A DNA stretch of 43,059 nucleotides from Alphaproteobacteria bacterium (GTDB taxonomy: Bacteria; Pseudomonadota; Alphaproteobacteria; UBA6615). Position numbers and translations under genes: made by a program. This document shows positions 26,038-34,084 of the stretch, piece by piece; the first letter of the stretch is position 1; each line of letters starts with the position of its first letter. Under the pieces are notes generated by a model. It saw nothing but the letters and a program-made list of their open reading frames with translations. It did not search any database and had not been told where the DNA came from. The DNA lies in NCBI GenBank assembly GCA_028279245.1, contig JANQOE010000076.1:1-43059 (forward strand). The letters run 5' to 3'.

Positions 26038-27441
26038 GTGGCCGCGATACGTCATGCCGCCAAAGGAAGGCCGATCCGGTCGCTTCAGGTGCGCCTGTGT
26101 ATGCTGATCATGGCCTCGGTGGCGCTCATCTACGGACCCATTGTCGTGTTCGATGTGTGGTCGTTAACGAAACGCCTGGAGAGCGATCTGCTCACCGCGG
26201 CGAACGCGGTCACCGACAACCACGCCGGCACCATCGCCGATGCCCTGTGGAACCTGGATGAAATCGAAATCGACCGTCAGCTCGGGCTGCTCGCAGAGGC
26301 CGGCGATGTCGTCGGCGCCAGCGTGAAGGACGAAGCGACCGGTTCGTTCTTCTCCTCCAACGATGGCACCGGCATCGTCCCGGAGGGCGACTTCATGCTC
26401 CGGCAGGCCGTAACCAACAGCGACGGTCAGTCGGTCGGCTGGCTCGCGGTCGCGTTCTCCCGCGACCGTATTGCCGCGTCGAAGACGGCGGCGGTGCAGG
26501 GTCATGTCATCAAGTTCGTGCTGATCACGCTGGTGGTCGGCGGCGCGGCGAGCCTGGCCGCCGGGGCGGTGGTGCGACCGGTGGTGCGCTTGACACGCGC
26601 CATGACGGCCCTGGCCGACGGCGATCTCGATGTCGAGATCCCGGCGACCGACCGGCAGGATGAAATTGGCGCCCTGGCCCGCGCGGCGGAGGTCTTCCGG
26701 CGGAACGCGCGGCTGTTGGGCTCGGCGCTCGAAGTGGAGCGGGAGTTCTCGAAGCTGCAAAAAGAATTCGTGACGATGGTGTCGCACGAATTCCGCACGC
26801 CGCTCACGGTGATCGACATGAACGCCCAGCGCATTCAGCGCCGGCTGGAGGGTATTGACCCGACCCGCCTTAAGGACATGGCCGGTGGGATGCGAACCTC
26901 GGTCCGGCGGCTGGTTGGGCTGATCGAAAGCATTCTCTCCTTCTCACGGGTCGAATCCGGCGGGGTGGATCTCACGCCGTCGGAATTCGATGTCGCCGGC
27001 CTGATCGAAGATGTCTGCGAGGGCCACCGCGCCATTCATCCGACGCGTCAGATCGTGCTGGAGGTGAGCGATCTGCCGCCGACGATTGTCGGCGACCAAC
27101 GGCTGATCCGGCAGATCTTCGAAAGCCTGGTATCGAACGCCATCAAGTACTCTCCGCCGGATTCCGGTGTGTTCGTCGAAGCGGCGGTCGACGACGATTG
27201 CATCGCCGTCGCCGTTCGGGACAACGGTCCGGGTATCGGCGCCGGCGAACTAGACTCGCTGTTCAAGAAGTTCGCCCGGGGGAGCGCCGCCAACGGCGTG
27301 CCGGGCACCGGTGTCGGTTTGTTCGTCGCCAAACACTTTGCGGAGCTTCACAACGGTTCGATCTCGGTTGAATCTGGGCTCGGCGAGGGTTCGACCTTTA
27401 CCGTACGCGTGCCACTGACCGTGGACGCGGTCGCGGCCTAA
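26038..27441 (+). CDS. Orphan membrane sensor histidine kinase
   Basis: A 467-residue kinase. TM1 (~22-42, LIMASVALIYGPIVVFDVWS), a periplasmic sensor of about 110 residues, TM2 (~163-185), HAMP (RPVVRLTRAMTALADGDLDV), HisKA with MVSHEFRTPLTVID (His250), and HATPase with SNAIKYSPPDSG, RDNGPGIGAGELDSLFKKF and GTGVGLFVAKH. It starts at GTG 26038 behind AGGGGGA. No response regulator lies beside it; the divergent neighbour is a periplasmic binding protein. Signal unknown. Confidence 0.92.
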   Translation: MAAIRHAAKGRPIRSLQVRLCMLIMASVALIYGPIVVFDVWSLTKRLESDLLTAANAVTDNHAGTIADALWNLDEIEIDRQLGLLAEAGDVVGASVKDEATGSFFSSNDGTGIVPEGDFMLRQAVTNSDGQSVGWLAVAFSRDRIAASKTAAVQGHVIKFVLITLVVGGAASLAAGAVVRPVVRLTRAMTALADGDLDVEIPATDRQDEIGALARAAEVFRRNARLLGSALEVEREFSKLQKEFVTMVSHEFRTPLTVIDMNAQRIQRRLEGIDPTRLKDMAGGMRTSVRRLVGLIESILSFSRVESGGVDLTPSEFDVAGLIEDVCEGHRAIHPTRQIVLEVSDLPPTIVGDQRLIRQIFESLVSNAIKYSPPDSGVFVEAAVDDDCIAVAVRDNGPGIGAGELDSLFKKFARGSAANGVPGTGVGLFVAKHFAELHNGSISVESGLGEGSTFTVRVPLTVDAVAA

Positions 27442-28367
27442 GGCCTGCTCGTGCCGGCAAGCGCTTCAAGGGCTTGGTCGACGAACCGCCGGTAACCGGC
27501 CCGTTGCGCCGTATCTTCGGCGGGGCTCAAGCCCCAGCCTGAGATGTGCGGGATTGGCCGCAGTGCGGCGCACAGATCCCAGACCGCGAGGTCGGCCAAA
27601 TCGACGCCGGTTTGTGCCTGATACAGCTCCGTCACCGTGACCATGGCCGCCGACCCATGCGCCCACAACACCTCGAGCCGGGTCACTGCGAGATCGGCGA
27701 CTGGATCGCCGACTGCCGCATCCTCCCAGTCTATGATCCCGACGAGGGCGCCTTCGTGCCAAACCATGTTGCCCGGCCAGATGTCACCGTGCAGCAGGGT
27801 GGGTTGGTTCCGCTGCCGGGGTGGCCAGTGCTTCAAGAGCGCATCGCGGATCGCGCCCTCGGACCGGCCGTCGTTCAGCGTTGCCGGTGGCTTGGCTAGT
27901 CGGTCGCTATCGTCGTCGAGTTGGCTCGGTAGAAACGAGAGCGCCGGGTGCGTGGCCGGGAATTGATGAATCCTGGCCAGGGTTTCCGCATAGCCTTTCA
28001 GTTGCCGATTCAGGTCACCGGGCCCCTCGCCCGGCTGGCCGTCGATGTACTCCAGCAGAAGCAACGGGCCGGGCACGATTTCGCCGGACCGGTCGAGCAG
28101 CAGCGGCTCCGGCACCGGCAGGCCGGCGTCATGGAGGAATTGCAGGACCCGGTGCTCCTTTTCCGAGGTGTCCGAGGCGCGTTCCCCGTCCAACGCCCCG
28201 GGCTGGCGTAGGGTCAGGCGCCGCACCCGACCGTCGGGCTGCTCAATCTCGATGGCCGTGACCGCCGCCGAGATACCCCCCGTCAGCGGCCATGCGCGGC
28301 GCACCCTGCTGCCCGGAAAGGCACGTTCAACGATCTGTTCCACGGCCTTGTCGGTCGGCAAGCTCAC
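27438..28367 (-). CDS. APH-type phosphotransferase family protein
   Basis: About 309 residues with the aminoglycoside phosphotransferase/choline kinase fold: a nucleotide loop (LTGGISAAVTAIEI), FLHDAGLPVPEPLLLD, the hinge LLLLEYIDGQ, catalytic loop LLHGDIWPGNMVWH and metal aspartate motif IIDWEDAAVGDPVADLA. Members act on many small alcohols, and resistance cannot be inferred. The frame is open to 28460, but that would overlap the divergent hemN; GTG 28367 or TTG 28361 (GGGGAGGA ahead) is more likely. The 3' end overlaps the convergent kinase by 4 bases. Confidence 0.85.
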   Translation of the reverse strand: MSLPTDKAVEQIVERAFPGSRVRRAWPLTGGISAAVTAIEIEQPDGRVRRLTLRQPGALDGERASDTSEKEHRVLQFLHDAGLPVPEPLLLDRSGEIVPGPLLLLEYIDGQPGEGPGDLNRQLKGYAETLARIHQFPATHPALSFLPSQLDDDSDRLAKPPATLNDGRSEGAIRDALLKHWPPRQRNQPTLLHGDIWPGNMVWHEGALVGIIDWEDAAVGDPVADLAVTRLEVLWAHGSAAMVTVTELYQAQTGVDLADLAVWDLCAALRPIPHISGWGLSPAEDTAQRAGYRRFVDQALEALAGTSRP

Positions 28368-28403
28368 TCCTCCCCGGCTCCCGCCAGCCCGACATCGTCC
28401 TGG

Positions 28404-28417
28404 ATGACGTAGATCAA
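28404..28417. promoter_or_regulatory. Weak FNR/FixK-like box upstream of hemN
   Basis: ATGA-N6-TCAA matches seven of eight positions of the TTGA-N6-TCAA consensus and lies 38 bases before the hemN ATG. hemN is a common FNR/FixK target. The position is too close to the start codon for a normal class II promoter, so this is tentative. Confidence 0.25.
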
Positions 28418-28454
28418 ACAAATCCGCGGCGGTTTCGACTAGACCTGTCACCGC

Positions 28455-29804
28455 ATGCAACGGGCCAAGTCAAACCGACCCGACCAACGGGTCCCGCGGT
28501 ATACAAGCTATCCAACGGCACCGCACTTCCACGAGCACATTACGGCGGCGGACTATCAGCAATGGCTGGGAACACTGCAGGACAGGGAGCCGCTGTCGCT
28601 CTACGTCCACATCCCCTATTGCCGGGAGATGTGTTGGTACTGCGGCTGCAACACCAAGGCGACCCGCCGCTATGAGCCGGTGGCGGACTATGTGCAAACC
28701 CTGAAAGCCGAGATCGCCCGGGTCGCCGGATCGATCGGCAGCAAGCCGATCGTGACCCACCTGCACTGGGGCGGCGGGACCCCGACCATCTTGTCGGCCG
28801 AGGACATGGCTGGCGTGTCCGACCTGCTGAGGGACAGCTTCCAGTTTGCGGCAGATGCGGAGATCGCCATCGAGATCGACCCGCGGGTGCTGTCACGGGA
28901 CACCATCGACGCAATGGTCGCGGCGGGTATCAACCGCGCCAGTCTCGGCGTGCAGGACTTCAACCTGCATGTGCAGATGGCTATCAACCGGATCCAGCCG
29001 TTCGACATGGTGGCGAACGCGGTCACCGATCTACGCCAGGCCGGGATATCGCAGATCAACTTCGACCTGATGTACGGCCTGCCCGCGCAGACTGTCGCCG
29101 ACGTCAAATGGACGATTGAACGCGCTCACAGCCTGCAGCCCGCCCGGTTGGCGGTGTTCGGCTACGCCCACGTGCCGTGGATGAAAAAACACCAGAAGCT
29201 GATCAACAATCAGGCGTTGCCATCGGCGGAAGACCGATTGGCGCAGGCTGCGGCGATTGCCGACGAGCTGACCCTGCGCGGCTATCGCCGCATCGGCCTC
29301 GATCACTACGCGCGGGACGGCGATGCGCTCGCCGTGGCGTTGGCGCAAGACCGGCTGCGGCGCAACTTTCAGGGCTACACGACCGATCAGGCTGAAAGCC
29401 TGCTGGGTTTCGGCGCCTCAGCCATCAGCACCCTGCCGGCCGGCTATGTCCAGAACCACACGGACTATGGCCGCTACACCCGGGCCGTCGCGCAAGGTGA
29501 CCTCGCGACCGCGCGGGGCGTGGAGACGGACCAGGACGACCGCTGCCGCCGGGCGATTATCGAGCGGCTGATGTGCGCGATGAAGGTCGACCTGGACAAC
29601 ATCGGCGCTGCCTTCGATACCGATGCCTCGCATTTCGCCGAGGAACTCGACACCCTGCGCAACGATTTCGACATGGGACTGGTCGAGGTCGACGGCACGC
29701 GTATCCGGGTGACCGAACCGGGCCGGCCCTGGCTGCGCACGGTCTGCGCGGTCTTCGATAAGTACCTGCAGCAGAACGAAATCCGACACTCGCGGGCGGT
29801 CTAG
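28455..29804 (+). CDS. hemN: Oxygen-independent coproporphyrinogen III oxidase
   Basis: A 449-residue radical SAM enzyme that decarboxylates coproporphyrinogen III to protoporphyrinogen IX when oxygen is scarce. It has the HemN N-terminal segment RYTSYPTAPHFH, the cluster motif YVHIPYCREMCWYCGCN (Cys56, Cys60, Cys63), HWGGGTPTIL, VLSRDTIDAM, NFDLMYGLPAQT and a C-terminal HemN domain with LLGFGASAISTLP. Length and the NTKATR segment point to true HemN rather than the HemW subgroup. Divergent from the phosphotransferase gene; 76 bases ahead of the beta-glucosidase. Confidence 0.95.
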   Translation: MQRAKSNRPDQRVPRYTSYPTAPHFHEHITAADYQQWLGTLQDREPLSLYVHIPYCREMCWYCGCNTKATRRYEPVADYVQTLKAEIARVAGSIGSKPIVTHLHWGGGTPTILSAEDMAGVSDLLRDSFQFAADAEIAIEIDPRVLSRDTIDAMVAAGINRASLGVQDFNLHVQMAINRIQPFDMVANAVTDLRQAGISQINFDLMYGLPAQTVADVKWTIERAHSLQPARLAVFGYAHVPWMKKHQKLINNQALPSAEDRLAQAAAIADELTLRGYRRIGLDHYARDGDALAVALAQDRLRRNFQGYTTDQAESLLGFGASAISTLPAGYVQNHTDYGRYTRAVAQGDLATARGVETDQDDRCRRAIIERLMCAMKVDLDNIGAAFDTDASHFAEELDTLRNDFDMGLVEVDGTRIRVTEPGRPWLRTVCAVFDKYLQQNEIRHSRAV

Positions 29805-29880
29805 CCTGCCGCCAACCTTGCCAGCCGGCGCCGTCGGCATCACCTTCCGGATCCTGATCTAGACCACCGGGACCGGCGGC

Positions 29881-32331
29881 ATGACACAGACCGAAATCGT
29901 AGACCTGGTCGATGAGCTGACCCTGGCAGAGCGGGTGTCTCTACTCTCCGGCGAAGATGTGTGGTCGTTGCCGGCGATCCCCCGGCTCGGCATCGGCAAG
30001 CTGCGAGTCACCGACGGGCCGAATGGGGCGCGCGGCGGCGGATCGCTGGTCGGCGGTGTGAAATCGGCGGCCTTCCCGGTCGGCATAGCGATCGGCGCCA
30101 CCTGGGACCCGGCGCTCGCCCGAGAGATCGGCAGCGCCATCGCCGAGGAGGTCAAATCGAAAGGGGCGCATGTGTCCCTCGCCCCGACGGTGAACATCCA
30201 CCGATCGGTCACCAACGGGCGCAACTTCGAGTGCTACTCGGAAGACCCGGAACTGAGTGCCGCGCTGACAGTCGGTTACATCACCGGCCTGCAGTCGCAA
30301 GGGATCGCCGCGACGATCAAACACTTCGCCGGCAATGAGTCGGAGATTGAGCGCACGACGATCGATTCCGTCATCGACCAACGCGCCCTGCGAGAGATCT
30401 ATCTGCGCCCCTTCGAAGATGCGGTCCGGAAGGCTAGTACCTGGGCGGTCATGTCTTCCTACAACAAGGTCAACGGGACTTATGCTGCCGAGAACCGCTG
30501 GCTGCTGACCGAGGTGTTGCGGGGCGACTGGGGTTTCGACGGGGTCGTCATCTCCGACTGGTTCGGCAGCCGCACCACCGCGCCGACCATCAACGCCGGA
30601 TTGGACCTGGAAATGCCGGGTCCGACCCGGGACCGCGGCGACAAGCTGATCGCCGCCGTCGAAGCTGGCGAAGTCTCGCGCGACACAGTCCGCACCTGCG
30701 CGCTCAATGTGCTGCGCCTGATGGAACGGACCGGCGCATTGCACGACCAACGGCCGCATGAAGAACGCGCCGAGGACCAACCGGCGCACCGGGCGCTGAT
30801 CCGCCGTGCCGGGGCCGCCGGCACGGTGCTGCTGAAAAACGACTACGACCTGTTGCCGCTCGGCCCGCCGGACGGGACGGTCGCGGTGATCGGGCCGAAC
30901 GCCAAGGTGGCACAGATCATGGGCGGCGGCTCGGCGCAACTCAACCCGCACTACACAGTCTCGCCCTGGGACGGCTTGGCGGCGCGCCTTGGGGCGGATC
31001 GCCTCGCCCACGCGCAGGGCTGCGACAACCATCGCTGGGAGCCGTTGTGGCGCGGCGAGATCAAAGCCGAATACTTCGCCGGGCGCGACTTTGCCGGGGC
31101 GCCAGCGCACATCGAAACCATGTCGGGGGCCGAGGCCTTCTGGTTTGAACCGGTCGCCGATGGCCGGGTGGACCCGACGGACTTCTGTGTCCGGCTCTCC
31201 GGGCGCCTCGTGCCGGACGCCGATGGCGTCCATCGATTCGGTATCCATTCGGCGGGCCGGTCGAAGTTCTATGTCGACGGCGCGCTGGTCGCCAACGCCT
31301 GGGACGGCTGGCGCCGCGGGCGCACCTTCTTCGAGGAAGGCTGCGATGATGTTGTCGGCGAGGTGACGTTAGAAGCCGGCCGGGCCTACGACATTGTCAT
31401 CGAGTTCGCGGCGGAGGTTGGGGAGAATCTGCACTTCGCGGCGTTGCGCGCCGGGATTGGCCGGCCGCTCGGCGACGCCGACATCGCCGCGGCGGCTGAC
31501 GCGGCGGCGGGGGGCCAGACCGCGCTGTTGTTCGTCGGTCGCTCCGCGCAATGGGATACCGAAGGCAGCGATCTGGAGAACATCGCCCTGCCGGGCCGGC
31601 AGGATGAGTTGGTCGAGGCGGTGGTAGCCGCGAACCCGAGGACCGTCGTCGTGCTGCAGACCGGCGGACCGGTCGAGATGCCCTGGGCCGACCGGGTGCC
31701 AGCCATCCTGCAAGCCTGGTATCCGGGCCAGGAGGCGGGGAACACCATCGCCGATGTGTTGTTCGGCGAGGCCGAGCCGGGCGGACGGTTGCCCCAGTCC
31801 TTCCCGCGCCGATGGGCCGATAACCCGACGCACAGTCAGGACCGCGAAATCTATCCGGGCTTGGACGGCAAGGTGCGTTACGAAGAAGGCGTGTTCATCG
31901 GCTACCGCCATTACGACAAACACGGCATCGAGCCGCTGTTTCCGTTCGGCCATGGCCTCAGTTACACGCGGTTCGAATTGTTTGACTTGCAGACCGAAGC
32001 CGGACCCAATGGCGTGACCGCGCGGCTGTCGGTGACGAACACCGGCGCGCGCGCCGGGAGCACGGTCGTGCAGCTCTATGTCGGCGACCCCGACGCATCG
32101 GTGCCACGGCCGGTCAAGGAACTGAAGGCCTTCGAAAAGGTCCTGCTCGATCCGGGGCAGAGCCGCGATCTATCCCTCGAGTTGCCGCCACGCGCCTTTG
32201 CGTTCTTCGACACCGATGCCGGCGCCTGGCGTGTCGAGGCCGGCAGCTTCACCATCGCCGCCGGTTTTTCGGCCATGGACATCCGTGCGCGAACCGAGGT
32301 CTCGCTAGACGCTTCGACGCTGAGCCGGTGA
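29881..32331 (+). CDS. Beta-glucosidase, GH3 family with PA14 insertion
   Basis: An 816-residue glycoside hydrolase. The N-terminal GH3 domain has LRVTDGPNGARGGG, IKHFAGNESEIER and the nucleophile Asp226 in GFDGVVISDWFGSRTT. The second GH3 domain starts near residue 310 (TVLLKNDYDLLPL) and is interrupted by a PA14-like module (~380-520; IKAEYFAGRDF, FCVRLSGRLVPDADGVHRFG). The domain resumes at GSDLENIALPGRQDELVEAV, and a fibronectin-III-like cap closes the protein (TNTGARAGSTVVQLYV, RPVKELKAFEKV). No signal peptide is visible, so it is probably cytoplasmic. Substrate likely a beta-glucoside. Confidence 0.94.
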   Translation: MTQTEIVDLVDELTLAERVSLLSGEDVWSLPAIPRLGIGKLRVTDGPNGARGGGSLVGGVKSAAFPVGIAIGATWDPALAREIGSAIAEEVKSKGAHVSLAPTVNIHRSVTNGRNFECYSEDPELSAALTVGYITGLQSQGIAATIKHFAGNESEIERTTIDSVIDQRALREIYLRPFEDAVRKASTWAVMSSYNKVNGTYAAENRWLLTEVLRGDWGFDGVVISDWFGSRTTAPTINAGLDLEMPGPTRDRGDKLIAAVEAGEVSRDTVRTCALNVLRLMERTGALHDQRPHEERAEDQPAHRALIRRAGAAGTVLLKNDYDLLPLGPPDGTVAVIGPNAKVAQIMGGGSAQLNPHYTVSPWDGLAARLGADRLAHAQGCDNHRWEPLWRGEIKAEYFAGRDFAGAPAHIETMSGAEAFWFEPVADGRVDPTDFCVRLSGRLVPDADGVHRFGIHSAGRSKFYVDGALVANAWDGWRRGRTFFEEGCDDVVGEVTLEAGRAYDIVIEFAAEVGENLHFAALRAGIGRPLGDADIAAAADAAAGGQTALLFVGRSAQWDTEGSDLENIALPGRQDELVEAVVAANPRTVVVLQTGGPVEMPWADRVPAILQAWYPGQEAGNTIADVLFGEAEPGGRLPQSFPRRWADNPTHSQDREIYPGLDGKVRYEEGVFIGYRHYDKHGIEPLFPFGHGLSYTRFELFDLQTEAGPNGVTARLSVTNTGARAGSTVVQLYVGDPDASVPRPVKELKAFEKVLLDPGQSRDLSLELPPRAFAFFDTDAGAWRVEAGSFTIAAGFSAMDIRARTEVSLDASTLSR

Positions 32332-32359
32332 CCTGTCCGCGAACGCGCTCGGAATGCGC

Positions 32360-34084
32360 CTAGCGGCCTGTCTCTGATTGCGGCGACGGCACGAAGCTAT
32401 CGCTTGTTTCGTGGGAAGGCGGTGCCTCATCAAGGATGAGTTGGGCTGCGCGGTCGGCTGCGTCGTGGAACGGCCGCAACACAAGGTCGGCGCCCCGTTC
32501 GGACAGTATCTCGGTGTTGGTCCCGCGGTGCGCCGTTACGGCGATCCGGCCGGTGAACCCGGCGGCCTGGAGCGCGTCGATCAAGCCGAGGCGTGCGTCT
32601 TCGTGCGTTAAACCCGTTTCGTGTTCCGGCACTGCCGATACCGCCCAGCGGACATCGGTGAGCGGCAGGCTGGCGACGAACTCCGGATCGGTAGCGTCGC
32701 CGAATGCAACGTCCAAGCCCTCAGCCTGCCATTGCCGGACGACCGCAGGGTTGAAATCCACGCCGAGAACCGAATGACCTTGCTGCGTGACGCGATGGGC
32801 GATGGCGCCGCCGTAGCGTCCAAGACCGAACAGGATGACGTCGTGGCGACGTTGCACATGGTCGAGGCCGGCGACCTCGCGCGGGGTCCCGCGCCGTTCA
32901 AATACACCCAGCGCAGGCTCTAGCCAGGTATACAGATGGTGCGAGTAGGTGATCATGTAGGTCGACAGTGAGATCGTGATTAGGCCGACGAGCGTGACGA
33001 GCCCCAACGTCTCGGCGCCGATATGACCGAGCGTCACACCGACCGCGGCAAAGATCAGAGAGAACTCGCTGATTTGCGCGACGGTCAGACCGGCGAGAAA
33101 ACCGGTCCGCTTGCGATAGCCCATCGCCCCCATGATGACGAGGACAATCAGCGGGTTGCCGACCAGAACGAACAGCGAGAACAGGATGGCGATGGGGACC
33201 TGCTCCCCCAGCAAGGATAGGTCGAGGCCGGCGCCGAGCGCGATGAAGAAGAACAGCAGCAGGAAGTCGCGGAGCGGTGCCAGGCGCGCGGCCATCGCTT
33301 CGCGGAACTGAGTCGACGCCAGTGAGACCCCGGCGAGCAGGCCACCCAACTCCTTGCTGAAGCCGAGAAAGTCACCGGCTGCCGCGAGCAGCGCGGCCCA
33401 ACCGATGGCAAATGTCACCAGCAGCTCCGGCGCGCGGGCCAGGCGCTCGACCAGCGGCTCCGCAACAAACCTGATGAACAAACCGACACCGACAAGCATG
33501 AGGGCGCCGGTGCCGAACGCGACGGCGATGTCGCGTGCTGCGCTGGCGCTTTGCGCGCCGGCGCCGATGCCCGACATGACGAGCATCGCCAGCACCACCA
33601 CCAGGTCTTGGACAATCAGGAAGCCAAGCGCGACGCGGCCGTGCAGGGAATCGATCTCGCGCTTGTCGGACAAGAGCTTGACGATGATGATGGTGCTGGA
33701 GAAGGTCAGCGCGACCGCGACATAGAGGCTCGTCACCACGTCGAGACCGAGGGCGATGCCGATTGCGAAGCCAATGATCGAGGTAAAGGCGACCTGGCCG
33801 AGGCCGGTCGTCAGCGCCACCGGACCTAGCGTCTTCACGAGTTTGACGTCAAGTTTGAGACCGACCAGGAACAGCAGGACAGCGATGCCAAGCTCCGCCA
33901 GCAGATTGATCTGCTCCGGCGAACGCACGATACCGAGCAGCGATGGACCGGCGAGAATGCCGACGGCGATGAAGCTGACGATCAGCGGCTGCCGTAGAAG
34001 AACACCGACCAAACCGACCGCCGTCGCCAACACCAGAAGTGCGGCGATCTCGTAGAAGACCGAGACGGATACGACCTCCAGCAT
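32360..34084 (-). CDS. KefB-type monovalent cation:proton antiporter (CPA2)
   Basis: A 574-residue membrane protein. About twelve hydrophobic segments occupy residues ~1-390 (LLVLATAVGLVGVLLRQPL, LGIAVLLFLVGLKLDVKLVK, ALGFLIVQDLVVVLAMLVM), the Na/H-exchanger fold of CPA2 proteins. A cytosolic RCK/TrkA-N domain follows (VILFGLGRYGGAIAHRV, VLGVDFNPAVVRQW, GDATDPEF), as in KefB/KefC/YbaL. It overlaps the P-type ATPase stop by one base (TGATG), so the two ion transporters are coupled. Probably potassium or sodium efflux; the ion is inference. Confidence 0.9.
   Translation of the reverse strand: MLEVVSVSVFYEIAALLVLATAVGLVGVLLRQPLIVSFIAVGILAGPSLLGIVRSPEQINLLAELGIAVLLFLVGLKLDVKLVKTLGPVALTTGLGQVAFTSIIGFAIGIALGLDVVTSLYVAVALTFSSTIIIVKLLSDKREIDSLHGRVALGFLIVQDLVVVLAMLVMSGIGAGAQSASAARDIAVAFGTGALMLVGVGLFIRFVAEPLVERLARAPELLVTFAIGWAALLAAAGDFLGFSKELGGLLAGVSLASTQFREAMAARLAPLRDFLLLFFFIALGAGLDLSLLGEQVPIAILFSLFVLVGNPLIVLVIMGAMGYRKRTGFLAGLTVAQISEFSLIFAAVGVTLGHIGAETLGLVTLVGLITISLSTYMITYSHHLYTWLEPALGVFERRGTPREVAGLDHVQRRHDVILFGLGRYGGAIAHRVTQQGHSVLGVDFNPAVVRQWQAEGLDVAFGDATDPEFVASLPLTDVRWAVSAVPEHETGLTHEDARLGLIDALQAAGFTGRIAVTAHRGTNTEILSERGADLVLRPFHDAADRAAQLILDEAPPSHETSDSFVPSPQSETGR

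Noticed and set aside
27438..28367. Aminoglycoside resistance gene
   Set aside because: The APH fold covers many housekeeping kinases and nothing in the context or sequence points to antibiotics.
29941..31248. A 435-codon open frame antisense to the GH3 gene
   Set aside because: The glucosidase is intact on the plus strand; the antisense frame shows no domain.
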